Numbered from the stretch's first letter, positions 1 through 5,377 are shown. The stretch: DNA of 5,817 nt from Alphaproteobacteria bacterium (GCA_019237175.1 JAFAHP010000375.1:1-5817), one strand, 5' to 3'. The notes: generated from the sequence alone by a model not told the origin. Program-made: numbers and translations.

Positions 1-1
1 G

Positions 2-1303
2 CAGCGGCTCGAACAGCGCACGACCTATGATCTTGAAATGATCGAGGCGACGGGCAGCTGCGCCGGCATCGAGAACTATTCGCGCTACCTGACAGGGCGC
101 CGGCCGGGTGAACCGCCGCCGACATTTTTTGAATACATGCCGCGCGATGCGCTGGTGTTTGTCGATGAAAGTCACGTCACGGTGCCGCAATTGGGCGGCA
201 TGTTCCGCGGCGACTGGATGCGCAAATCGACTCTTGCCGAATACGGCTTCCGGTTGCCGTCCTGCACCGACAACCGCCCCCTCAAATTCGAGGAATGGAA
301 CGCGCTGCGCGGCCAGACGATCTTTGTCTCGGCGACCCCGGGTCCGTGGGAGATGGACCGCACCGGCGGCGTCTTTGTCGAGCAGATTGTCCGGCCGACC
401 GGCCTGGTCGACCCGCCCTGTATCGTCCGCCCGGTCGAAACCCAGGTCGACGATTTGATGGCCGAATGCCGCGACGAGGCGGCCAAGGGTCACCGGATCA
501 TGGTCACCACCCTGACCAAAAAGATGGCCGAGGCGTTGACCGAATATCTGCACGAGAACGGGTTGCGCGTACGCTACATGCATTCCGATGTCGACACGCT
601 AGAGCGCATCGAGATTATCCGCGACCTGCGGCTGGGTGTGTTCGACGTGCTGATCGGGATCAACCTGCTGCGCGAGGGGCTCGACATCCCGGAATGTGCG
701 CTGATGGCGGTGCTCGATGCCGACAAGGAGGGGTATCTGCGGTCGCGCACCTCGCTGATCCAGACGATCGGCCGGGCGGCGCGGCACATTGACGGGCGTG
801 CCATCCTTTATGCGGACCGGATGACCGACAGTCTGAAGGCGGCGATGGACGAGACCAACCGCCGCCGCGAGAAGCAACAGGCCTACAATGTGGCACACGG
901 GATCACGCCGGAGAGCGTGCGCCGGGGCATCGCCGACATCCTGCAAAGTGTTTACGAGCGCGACCACGTAACCTTGGGCCTTTCGGAGGGTGAGGCGGCG
1001 CATTATCAGGGCAAGAGCCTGCAGGCGGTGATCGCCGATCTCGAAAAGCGGATGCACGAGGCGGCGGGCGATCTTGAATTTGAGGAAGCGGCACGGCTGC
1101 GCGATGAAATCCGTCGGCTCGAACAAGCCGATCTCGGCTTGCCGGTAGCAGCAAGCGCAAATGGCGCGCGCCCCGCCGCCGCGGGATCGCGCGGCGATGC
1201 GCCGCGCGGGCGCTCCACCGCAGGTCGCGCGGGGATCTCGGCGCGCGAGGTGGCCCGTGCCAAGATGCGTGCCCGCAAGGAACGCCGTGCCGGCCGACGC
1301 TGA
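2..1303 (+). CDS. uvrB: UvrB, excinuclease ABC subunit B (5'-truncated by window edge)
   Basis: UvrB is the ATP-dependent helicase-like subunit that receives damaged DNA from UvrA, verifies the lesion and recruits UvrC in cytoplasmic nucleotide excision repair. The open frame enters at base 2 and gives 433 residues. Numbered from the edge, I see RLEQRT and GIENYSRYLTGR (typical UvrB) near the start, the Walker B-like DESH at 55-58, SAT motif at 110-112, motif V NLLREGLDIPE at about 221-231, motif VI QTIGRAARH at 254-262, and a UVR domain (LEFEEAARLRDEIRRLE) at about 342-374, followed by an Ala/Gly/Arg-rich basic tail. By comparison with E. coli UvrB (673 residues; DESH near 338), about 280 N-terminal residues lie outside the window, including Walker A and the beta-hairpin. 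No frameshift or missing motif is visible. The last 17 bases overlap the next gene, so the two are probably co-translated. Confidence 0.97.
   Translation, partial: QRLEQRTTYDLEMIEATGSCAGIENYSRYLTGRRPGEPPPTFFEYMPRDALVFVDESHVTVPQLGGMFRGDWMRKSTLAEYGFRLPSCTDNRPLKFEEWNALRGQTIFVSATPGPWEMDRTGGVFVEQIVRPTGLVDPPCIVRPVETQVDDLMAECRDEAAKGHRIMVTTLTKKMAEALTEYLHENGLRVRYMHSDVDTLERIEIIRDLRLGVFDVLIGINLLREGLDIPECALMAVLDADKEGYLRSRTSLIQTIGRAARHIDGRAILYADRMTDSLKAAMDETNRRREKQQAYNVAHGITPESVRRGIADILQSVYERDHVTLGLSEGEAAHYQGKSLQAVIADLEKRMHEAAGDLEFEEAARLRDEIRRLEQADLGLPVAASANGARPAAAGSRGDAPRGRSTAGRAGISAREVARAKMRARKERRAGRR
1277..1281 (+). promoter_or_regulatory. Ribosome binding site deciding the GTG start of the reductase
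   Basis: AAGGA lies inside the last codons of uvrB, 5 nt before the GTG at 1287. No in-frame ATG occurs between this GTG and the Rossmann motif, so the site supports the GTG start. It also implies translational coupling to uvrB. Confidence 0.55.
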
Positions 1304-2120
1304 ATGGCGCCGCGGCACCGGCCGCGATGAGGCAGAGGAGCCGACCGGAGCGACGCCCGGGCTGCCGATCCCGCGGGTTGCGCTGGTCACCGGCGGGGGG
1401 CGTCGTATCGGGAGAGCGTTGGCCCTGGCGTTGGCTGAGGGCGGATTTGCCGTGGCGGTCCATTACCATCACTCGCGCGCGGCCGCCGATACCGTCGTCG
1501 CGGCGATCCGCGCTGAGGGCGGGCAGGCGCTGGCCCTGGAAGGCGATCTGACCGACGAGGACGATGTCTTGGGGTTGTTGCCGCAAATCGAGCGCGCTTT
1601 GGGACCGGTCGGCTGCCTTGTCAACAATGCCGCGATCTTCGAAAACGACACTGCTGCGACGGTGAGCCGCGCGAGCTGGGACCGACATCTTGCGGTCAAT
1701 CTTCGGGCGCCGTTTGTGCTGATCCAGGTCATGGCGGCGCGGCTCCCTGCCGGGGCCGGCGGGGTCGTCGTCAATATGCTGGACGAGCGCGTCTGGTCGC
1801 TCACCCCTTATTTCGTGTCGTACACGCTGTCGAAGGCGGGGTTGTGGACCCTGACCCAAACGATGGCTTTAGCGCTTGCGCCGCGGATTCGTGTGAACGG
1901 CATCGGGCCGGGCCCGACTTTGCCAAACGTCCGGCAAAGCCCTGAGCAGTTTCTTCGGCAGCGGGCCCAGATGCCGCTTGAACGCGGCACCAGTCCCCAG
2001 GAGATCGCCGCGGCATTGCGCTTTATCCTGTCGGCGCCGGCGATGACCGGGCAGATGATCGCGCTCGACGGGGGTCAACATCTGGGTTGGGCACAGCCCA
2101 GGTCACCGGAAACGGAATAG
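1287..2120 (+). CDS. SDR-family oxidoreductase, pteridine reductase (PTR1/FolM)-like
   Basis: This is a cytoplasmic short-chain dehydrogenase/reductase, 277 residues from the GTG at 1287; a far upstream ATG at 1161 would read deep into uvrB and is unlikely. The Rossmann nucleotide motif TGGGRRIG is at 35-42. HYHHSR at 59-64 has the basic residue expected for NADPH preference. NNAA is at 113-116. The catalytic positions read D166, Y179 and K183: Asp replaces the usual SDR Ser, with 13- and 4-residue spacing. This is the arrangement of Leishmania PTR1 (D181/Y194/K198), and E. coli FolM also has Asp there. The C-terminal ALDGGQHLGW resembles the FolM end. The family reduces dihydrobiopterin, dihydromonapterin or dihydrofolate, so a pterin substrate is inferred but unproven. 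It starts inside uvrB and probably shares its transcript. A broader 'SDR of unknown substrate' call is the safe fallback. Confidence 0.88.
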   Translation: MPADAEWRRGTGRDEAEEPTGATPGLPIPRVALVTGGGRRIGRALALALAEGGFAVAVHYHHSRAAADTVVAAIRAEGGQALALEGDLTDEDDVLGLLPQIERALGPVGCLVNNAAIFENDTAATVSRASWDRHLAVNLRAPFVLIQVMAARLPAGAGGVVVNMLDERVWSLTPYFVSYTLSKAGLWTLTQTMALALAPRIRVNGIGPGPTLPNVRQSPEQFLRQRAQMPLERGTSPQEIAAALRFILSAPAMTGQMIALDGGQHLGWAQPRSPETE

Positions 2121-2137
2121 GATTCGCATCACTGGGG

Positions 2138-2160
2138 ATCGGGCGATTACCGATAGTCTT
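2138..2160 (+). terminator. Weak terminator-like hairpin after the reductase
   Basis: ATCGG (2138-2142) pairs with CCGAT (2150-2154) around a 7-nt loop, followed by AGTCTTATTC, which is only moderately T-rich. It lies 17 nt beyond the reductase stop, a sensible place to end the uvrB-reductase transcript. The 5-bp stem and lack of a real T-run make this tentative. Confidence 0.25.
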
Positions 2161-2262
2161 ATTCTCATCCAATACAAATTTCAGTTGGCTTGTGCGCCGC
2201 GCCGCCTGTTGCGACTTGTGCGCAGAGGGTGTGACCGATGCGAGACAGCTGTTTCAGAGTCT

Positions 2263-2276
2263 TGGAAGCGCTTCCA
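2263..2276. promoter_or_regulatory. Perfect 14-bp palindrome, LacI/GalR-family operator-like
   Basis: TGGAAGCGCTTCCA is a perfect 7+7 palindrome with a central CG. This is the general form of LacI/GalR-family operators (for example the cre consensus TGWAARCGYTWNCA, from which it differs at position 3). It sits 143 nt after the reductase stop and 182 nt before uvrC. No LacI-family regulator gene is in the window, so the binding protein and the regulated gene are unknown. Confidence 0.4.
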
Positions 2277-2357
2277 CCTTGGGGAATCTTGCCCCTATTC
2301 TGAATAGCTTTTGTTATGTCAGTTACTTATGAATACGCCTCCGTATCAGACCTATCC

Positions 2358-2384
2358 ATGCGGAGATATCGCATCCCAATATCT
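2358..2384. repeat. Overlapping inverted repeats upstream of uvrC
   Basis: ATGCG (2358-2362) and CGCAT (2370-2374) form a 17-bp dyad. Overlapping it, AGATAT (2364-2369) and ATATCT (2379-2384) form a second one with a 9-nt spacer. The two are mutually exclusive as hairpins. They could be an operator for a dimeric regulator or alternative RNA structures in the uvrC leader, but short arms like these can arise by chance. Confidence 0.25.
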
Positions 2385-2426
2385 GGACGCTGGCGCACCC
2401 ATGTTTTCAACAAGGTTGTCCACAGT

Positions 2427-2441
2427 GTTCGTGGGATATTC
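2427..2441 (+). promoter_or_regulatory. Candidate LexA (SOS) box upstream of uvrC
   Basis: GTTC (2427-2430), 7 nt, then ATTC (2438-2441) matches the alphaproteobacterial LexA consensus GTTC-N7-GTTC with one mismatch. The wider direct repeat TTCGT-N6-TTCGT (2428-2432 and 2439-2443) supports a repeated half-site. It ends 17 nt before the uvrC ATG, where repressor binding could block transcription of a DNA repair gene. The sequence resemblance is observed; SOS control is inferred. Confidence 0.4.
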
Positions 2442-2451
2442 GTTTAACGAA
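2439..2451. repeat. 13-bp palindrome at the uvrC ribosome-binding region
   Basis: TTCGTT-T-AACGAA has perfect 6-bp arms around one base. It overlaps the second half of the LexA-like site and ends 7 nt before the uvrC ATG, covering the only weak Shine-Dalgarno candidate (GAAG at 2449-2452). It may be an operator or influence translation initiation; function is unproven. Confidence 0.3.
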
Positions 2452-2458
2452 GCGAATT

Positions 2459-4726
2459 ATGACGCCATCACAACCAGTTGACGAAGTGACGACTGAACTT
2501 TGTTCGCCGGTGAGCCCGCGCCGCTCGCCGCGGCGGCGCAAGCCTTTGCCGATGGATCCGCGTCGGGCCCCGGAAGGGGTCGCCACCGATCCCTCTGTCG
2601 GCTCGCGGCAAGACGCGCCGGCGGCAGGTGTGGAGGGCGAACCCGCCCCCTCCGGAAACGACGAAGCGGCGGGCGCTGCTGCGAGTGGGATCGCCCGCGG
2701 CGTTGCCGCCATTCGCGCCGCGTTGCGGACAATGCCCCCAACCCCGGGGGTCTATCGCATGCTCGACCGCGGGGGTGATGCGCTTTACGTCGGCAAAGCG
2801 CGGAACCTGAAGAGCCGTGTGCAAAATTACGTCCATGTCTTGACGCTGTCGAACCGGCTGCGGCGCATGGTTGCGGAGACGACGGCGATGGAAATCGTCT
2901 CGACCCATACCGAAGCCGAAGCGCTGCTGCTCGAATGCAATTTGATCAAGCGATTGATGCCGCGGTTCAATGTTCTGCTACGGGACGACAAATCGTTTCC
3001 ACTAATTCATTTGACTGCTGATCACGAATTCCCGCGCCTGACTAAATTTCGCGGCGTCCAAAGCAAAAACGGTGATTATTTCGGCCCGTTCGCCTCGGCG
3101 GGCGCTGTTAACCGCACCCTGGTGACCCTGCAAAAGGCGTTTCTGCTGCGCTCATGCAGCGACAGTGTCTTTGCCAACCGCACCCGACCGTGCCTGCTGT
3201 ACCAGATCAAACGATGCAGCGCGCCCTGTGTTGGGCGGATCATGCGCGAGGACTATGCCGCCCTGATTGAGGAGGCGAGGGCATTTCTGGCCGGCGGCAG
3301 CGACGCCGTCCAACAACGGCTCGCCGCTGAAATGCAGAAGGCGGCGGCGGCACTGGATTTTGAAGAGGCCGGGTTGATCCGTGATCGTATCCGCGCGCTG
3401 ACCCTGGTGCAGGGCCATCAAGACATCCATGTGCCGGGCATCGTTGATGCCGATGTGATCGCGGCTCATCAGGACGGGGGGCAGACCTGCGTCCAGGTAT
3501 TCTTCTTCCGCGGTGGGCAGAATTGGGGCAACCGCGCCTATTTCCCGAGCCACGATCGTCAGCTGTCGGTCGAGGAGGTGCTAGGCTCGTTTGTCGGTCA
3601 GTTTTACGACAACCGGCCAAAGCCGCCCCTGGTGCTGCTAAGCCATCGGCTCAACGAGCAGCCTCTGGTCGAAGAGGCTCTATCGCTTGGCGGGATGCGC
3701 GTGACCCTGGCAGTACCGCAGCGCGGCGACAAGAAAAAGCTTGTCGATCGGGTGGTTGGAGCCGCCCGCGAGGCACTCGGACGCCGGCTCGCGGAAAGCG
3801 CTTCACAGCGCCGGCTGCTTGAGGGTGTCGCCGCGGCTTTTGGTCTTGACGCTGCTCCCAACCGCATCGAGGTTTATGATAACAGCCACATTCAAGGGAC
3901 CAATGCCGTTGGTGCGATGATCGTCGCCGGGCCCGAAGGGCTGATCAAGGGCGCCTACCGCAAATTCAACATTCGCGGCGTCAGGACGGGAGCGACAGCC
4001 GGGCTTGCGGCGGCCATAATCGCCTCCCGCAAGCGCCCGCTCCTTATCCCCGGAACGCGCGCCTTGGCGAGCAGCCGTCTGGGGACTTCCCTGCTCGCGC
4101 CGGAGCGGAAGGCGCGCGGTGCAGCAGAAAGCGCCGGTTCGCCGAGCGTTGTCGAGGGCGAGCACACACAGGACAAACCGATTGCGGGAGGCGACGACTA
4201 TGCGATGATGCGCGAGGTGATGTTGCGCCGCTTTGCACGCGCATTGAAAGAAGACCCGGAACGCGAGCACGGCGGCTGGCCCGATCTTGTCCTGATTGAC
4301 GGCGGCCAGGGCCAGCTCAACATTGCGCAAGGGGTGCTCGATGAACTCGGCGTCACCGACGTAGCGATCGTCGGCATTGCCAAGGGACCGGACCGTAACG
4401 CCGGCCGTGAGCGCTTTTTTATGCCGAGCCGTGCCCCGTTCTCACTCGATCCGCGGGATCCGGTTCTGTATTTCCTTCAGCGGCTGCGCGACGAGGCTCA
4501 CCGCTTTGCAATCGGCACCCATCGCGCGCGGCGAACCAAGGCGATCGGCCGCTCGCCACTCGACGAGATCGCGGGCATCGGCGCCCGCCGCAAGCGCGCG
4601 CTGCTGCATCATTTCGGATCGGCCCGCGCCGTCGCCCGCGCCGGTCTCGGAGAACTCGAGCGCGTCACTAGCATCAGCAAAACCGTCGCAAAAAAGATTT
4701 ATGATCATTTTCACGCTGATGGCTAA
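2459..4726 (+). CDS. uvrC: UvrC, excinuclease ABC subunit C, with a 66-residue in-frame insertion
   Basis: UvrC makes the 3' and 5' incisions around a lesion held by UvrB. The GIY-YIG nuclease starts near residue 92 (GVY 97-99, YVG 110-112, R120, metal-ligand candidate E159). Four cysteines at 233, 245, 253 and 257 have the same 12/8/4 spacing as the E. coli iron-sulfur cysteines (154, 166, 174, 178). The UVR domain (DFEEAGLIRDRI) is at about 284-316. The RNase H-like endonuclease carries D474 (YDNSHIQG), D614 (LIDGGQGQL) and H681 (RDEAHRFAIG), and a tandem helix-hairpin-helix lies at about 700-751. All key residues are present, so activity is plausible. The 755 residues exceed the usual 600-650 for two reasons: a low-complexity Pro/Arg/Ala-rich N-terminus of about 78 residues, and about 66 extra residues (roughly 511-576) between YRKFNI and GDDY. 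The start is uncertain: ATG 2459 has a weak RBS, and ATG 2552 or GTG 2630 are alternatives. pgsA follows closely. Confidence 0.96.
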   Translation: MTPSQPVDEVTTELCSPVSPRRSPRRRKPLPMDPRRAPEGVATDPSVGSRQDAPAAGVEGEPAPSGNDEAAGAAASGIARGVAAIRAALRTMPPTPGVYRMLDRGGDALYVGKARNLKSRVQNYVHVLTLSNRLRRMVAETTAMEIVSTHTEAEALLLECNLIKRLMPRFNVLLRDDKSFPLIHLTADHEFPRLTKFRGVQSKNGDYFGPFASAGAVNRTLVTLQKAFLLRSCSDSVFANRTRPCLLYQIKRCSAPCVGRIMREDYAALIEEARAFLAGGSDAVQQRLAAEMQKAAAALDFEEAGLIRDRIRALTLVQGHQDIHVPGIVDADVIAAHQDGGQTCVQVFFFRGGQNWGNRAYFPSHDRQLSVEEVLGSFVGQFYDNRPKPPLVLLSHRLNEQPLVEEALSLGGMRVTLAVPQRGDKKKLVDRVVGAAREALGRRLAESASQRRLLEGVAAAFGLDAAPNRIEVYDNSHIQGTNAVGAMIVAGPEGLIKGAYRKFNIRGVRTGATAGLAAAIIASRKRPLLIPGTRALASSRLGTSLLAPERKARGAAESAGSPSVVEGEHTQDKPIAGGDDYAMMREVMLRRFARALKEDPEREHGGWPDLVLIDGGQGQLNIAQGVLDELGVTDVAIVGIAKGPDRNAGRERFFMPSRAPFSLDPRDPVLYFLQRLRDEAHRFAIGTHRARRTKAIGRSPLDEIAGIGARRKRALLHHFGSARAVARAGLGELERVTSISKTVAKKIYDHFHADG
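3987..4184. mobile_element. In-frame palindromic insertion element within uvrC (putative)
   Basis: CGGGAG occurs at 3987-3992 and again at 4185-4190, exactly 198 bp (66 codons) apart. The match extends to CGGGAGCGAC versus CGGGAGGCGAC if one base is gapped. Deleting one copy plus the intervening DNA gives FNIRGVRT-GGDDYAMM, which matches the normal UvrC loop (E. coli: NITGITPGDDY). The insert is therefore bounded by what looks like a short target duplication. It adds 66 residues in frame without a stop and contains nested inverted repeats. It encodes an Arg/Ala/Gly/Pro-rich stretch (for example RKRPLLIPGTRALASSRLG) with no domain I recognise, and no transposase. In form it resembles Rickettsia palindromic elements, which insert in frame into genes. 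Alternatives are a local template-switch inverted duplication or a lineage-specific loop expansion. Confidence 0.55.
4020..4194. repeat. 13-bp perfect inverted repeat bracketing most of the uvrC insert
   Basis: TCGCCTCCCGCAA (4020-4032) is the exact reverse complement of TTGCGGGAGGCGA (4182-4194). The right arm runs into the native GGDD codons of uvrC and includes the right CGGGAG copy. The left arm can alternatively pair with GCTTGCGG (4003-4010) through CCGCAAGC (4027-4034), so two competing structures are possible. Confidence 0.7.
4056..4118. repeat. Nested hairpin inside the uvrC insert
   Basis: CGCGCGCCTT (4056-4065) pairs with AAGGCGCGCG (4109-4118). Just inside, GCGAGCAG (4067-4074) pairs with CTGCTCGC (4091-4098) around a 16-nt loop, leaving a 10-nt bulge on the right arm (4099-4108). 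With the outer 13-bp arms this makes a long interrupted cruciform or hairpin in DNA or mRNA. Confidence 0.65.
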
Positions 4727-4755
4727 GATGTGCTTGTTATCCCTCTGATGTTGAG

Positions 4756-4768
4756 CCACCGGGGGTGG
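4756..4768 (+). promoter_or_regulatory. G-rich RBS region of pgsA within a small hairpin
   Basis: CCACC-GGG-GGTGG is a perfect 5-bp stem with a 3-nt loop. Its G-run (4761-4765) ends 6 nt before the GTG at 4772 and is the only Shine-Dalgarno-like stretch near any pgsA start candidate. The stem would hide part of it. The match to GGAGG is imperfect, so the call is tentative. Confidence 0.3.
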
Positions 4769-4771
4769 CGC

Positions 4772-5377
4772 GTGCCGCTGACCAGCTTGCCCAATCTGCT
4801 GACCCTGTCGCGCATCTTGGTCATCCCGGTGGTGATCGGCAGCTTTTACGTGCATGGCGATTACGCCCGCTGGTTCGCCTGTGCGCTGTTTTCGGCGGCC
4901 GGCATCACCGATTGGCTCGATGGCCATATGGCGCGCCGCTGGCAGCAGCAATCCGAACTCGGACGGTTTCTCGACCCAATTGCGGACAAGCTGCTGGTCT
5001 CCGCGACCCTGTTTATGCTGACCACATTTGGCCGCCTTTCGGCCGGCGCGGTGCTTCCGGCGCTGGTGATCCTGTGCCGCGAGATTCTGGTCTCGGGATT
5101 GCGCGAATATCTCGCGGGACTGCGGGTCGGGATGCCGGTTTCGCGGCTCGCGAAATGGAAAACCACAATCCAGATGGTCGCAATCGGCTTCCTCATCGTC
5201 GGCGACGCCGGTCCAAGCTTTATTCCCGTTGCCGGGATCGGCGAAACTCTGCTGTGGATTGCCGCATTGCTGACGCTGGTGACGGGTTATGACTATTTGC
5301 GGGCGGGCCTTCCTCATATGGCACGCCCGCGGCCGGTAGCCGCGATACGCCGAAGGAAACCCGAGCATCTGGCCTAG
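4772..5377 (+). CDS. pgsA: PgsA, CDP-diacylglycerol--glycerol-3-phosphate 3-phosphatidyltransferase
   Basis: PgsA is an inner-membrane enzyme that joins CDP-diacylglycerol and glycerol-3-phosphate to form phosphatidylglycerophosphate, the precursor of phosphatidylglycerol and cardiolipin. The full CDP-alcohol phosphotransferase signature DG-x2-AR-x8-G-x3-D-x3-D is present: D50, G51, A54, R55, G64, D68 and D72, with D47 upstream. Typical PgsA blocks follow: LPNLLTLSRI (6-15), REILVSGLREYL (103-114) and AKWKTTIQM (127-135). Hydrophobic segments lie near 12-28, 33-46, 73-100, 132-147 and 152-172, ending in a basic tail. From GTG 4772 the protein is 201 residues and begins MPLTSLPNLL, as family members do. 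GTG 4730 or ATG 4748 would add 14 or 8 residues but lack a ribosome site. It follows the uvrC stop by 45 bp, the neighbour order known from E. coli and many proteobacteria, so co-transcription is likely. Confidence 0.94.
   Translation: MPLTSLPNLLTLSRILVIPVVIGSFYVHGDYARWFACALFSAAGITDWLDGHMARRWQQQSELGRFLDPIADKLLVSATLFMLTTFGRLSAGAVLPALVILCREILVSGLREYLAGLRVGMPVSRLAKWKTTIQMVAIGFLIVGDAGPSFIPVAGIGETLLWIAALLTLVTGYDYLRAGLPHMARPRPVAAIRRRKPEHLA

Larger units (their letters stand above)
2121..2458. other. Gene-free intergenic region rich in small palindromes
   Basis: No convincing gene is seen in these 338 bases. They are about 49% G+C (167 of 338 by hand count), clearly lower than the flanking genes. 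The region holds a weak terminator-like hairpin after the reductase, the palindrome TGGAAGCGCTTCCA, a GGGG/CCCC dyad (2281-2284/2292-2295) running into CTATTCTGAATAG (2295-2307), overlapping dyads at 2358-2384, and a LexA-like repeat plus a 13-bp palindrome just before uvrC. No standard sigma-70 promoter with good -35 and -10 boxes at 16-18 bp spacing stands out. The uvrC promoter is nevertheless expected here, because the spacing is far too large for simple operon continuation. Confidence 0.7.

Noticed and set aside
599..1390. Long minus-strand open frames across uvrB and the reductase, and others opposite uvrC and pgsA.
   Set aside because: They are opposite-strand shadows typical of high-GC genes. 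Their translations are low-complexity and show no family motifs.
2087..2332. Open frame of 81 residues overlapping the reductase end and the intergenic region.
   Set aside because: It overlaps the well-supported reductase in another frame, has no clear ribosome site and no recognisable motif. The intergenic part looks regulatory.
2416..2424. TTGTCCACA, one mismatch from the DnaA box TTATCCACA.
   Set aside because: It is a single copy with no cluster, no AT-rich unwinding element and no origin-associated genes. Isolated near-matches are common.
2401..2481. Small frame of 26 residues (starting MFSTRLSTVF) running over the uvrC start.
   Set aside because: It has no Shine-Dalgarno site, overlaps the LexA-like site and uvrC start, and resembles nothing. 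Most likely chance.
2568..2579. CCCC-GGAA-GGGG hairpin with a GNRA-like loop in the uvrC N-terminal extension.
   Set aside because: It is only 4 bp, inside a GC-rich coding stretch. Not distinguishable from chance.
2630..2690. Possible second copy of the uvrC internal insert within the N-terminal extension, because of the shared GAGGGCGA and similar composition.
   Set aside because: Only 8 bases match and the inverted-repeat arms are absent. Shared low complexity explains the resemblance.
5303..5330. GCGGGC/GCCCGC inverted repeat near the end of pgsA.
   Set aside because: Six GC-only base pairs with a 16-nt loop inside coding sequence is expected by chance at this composition.
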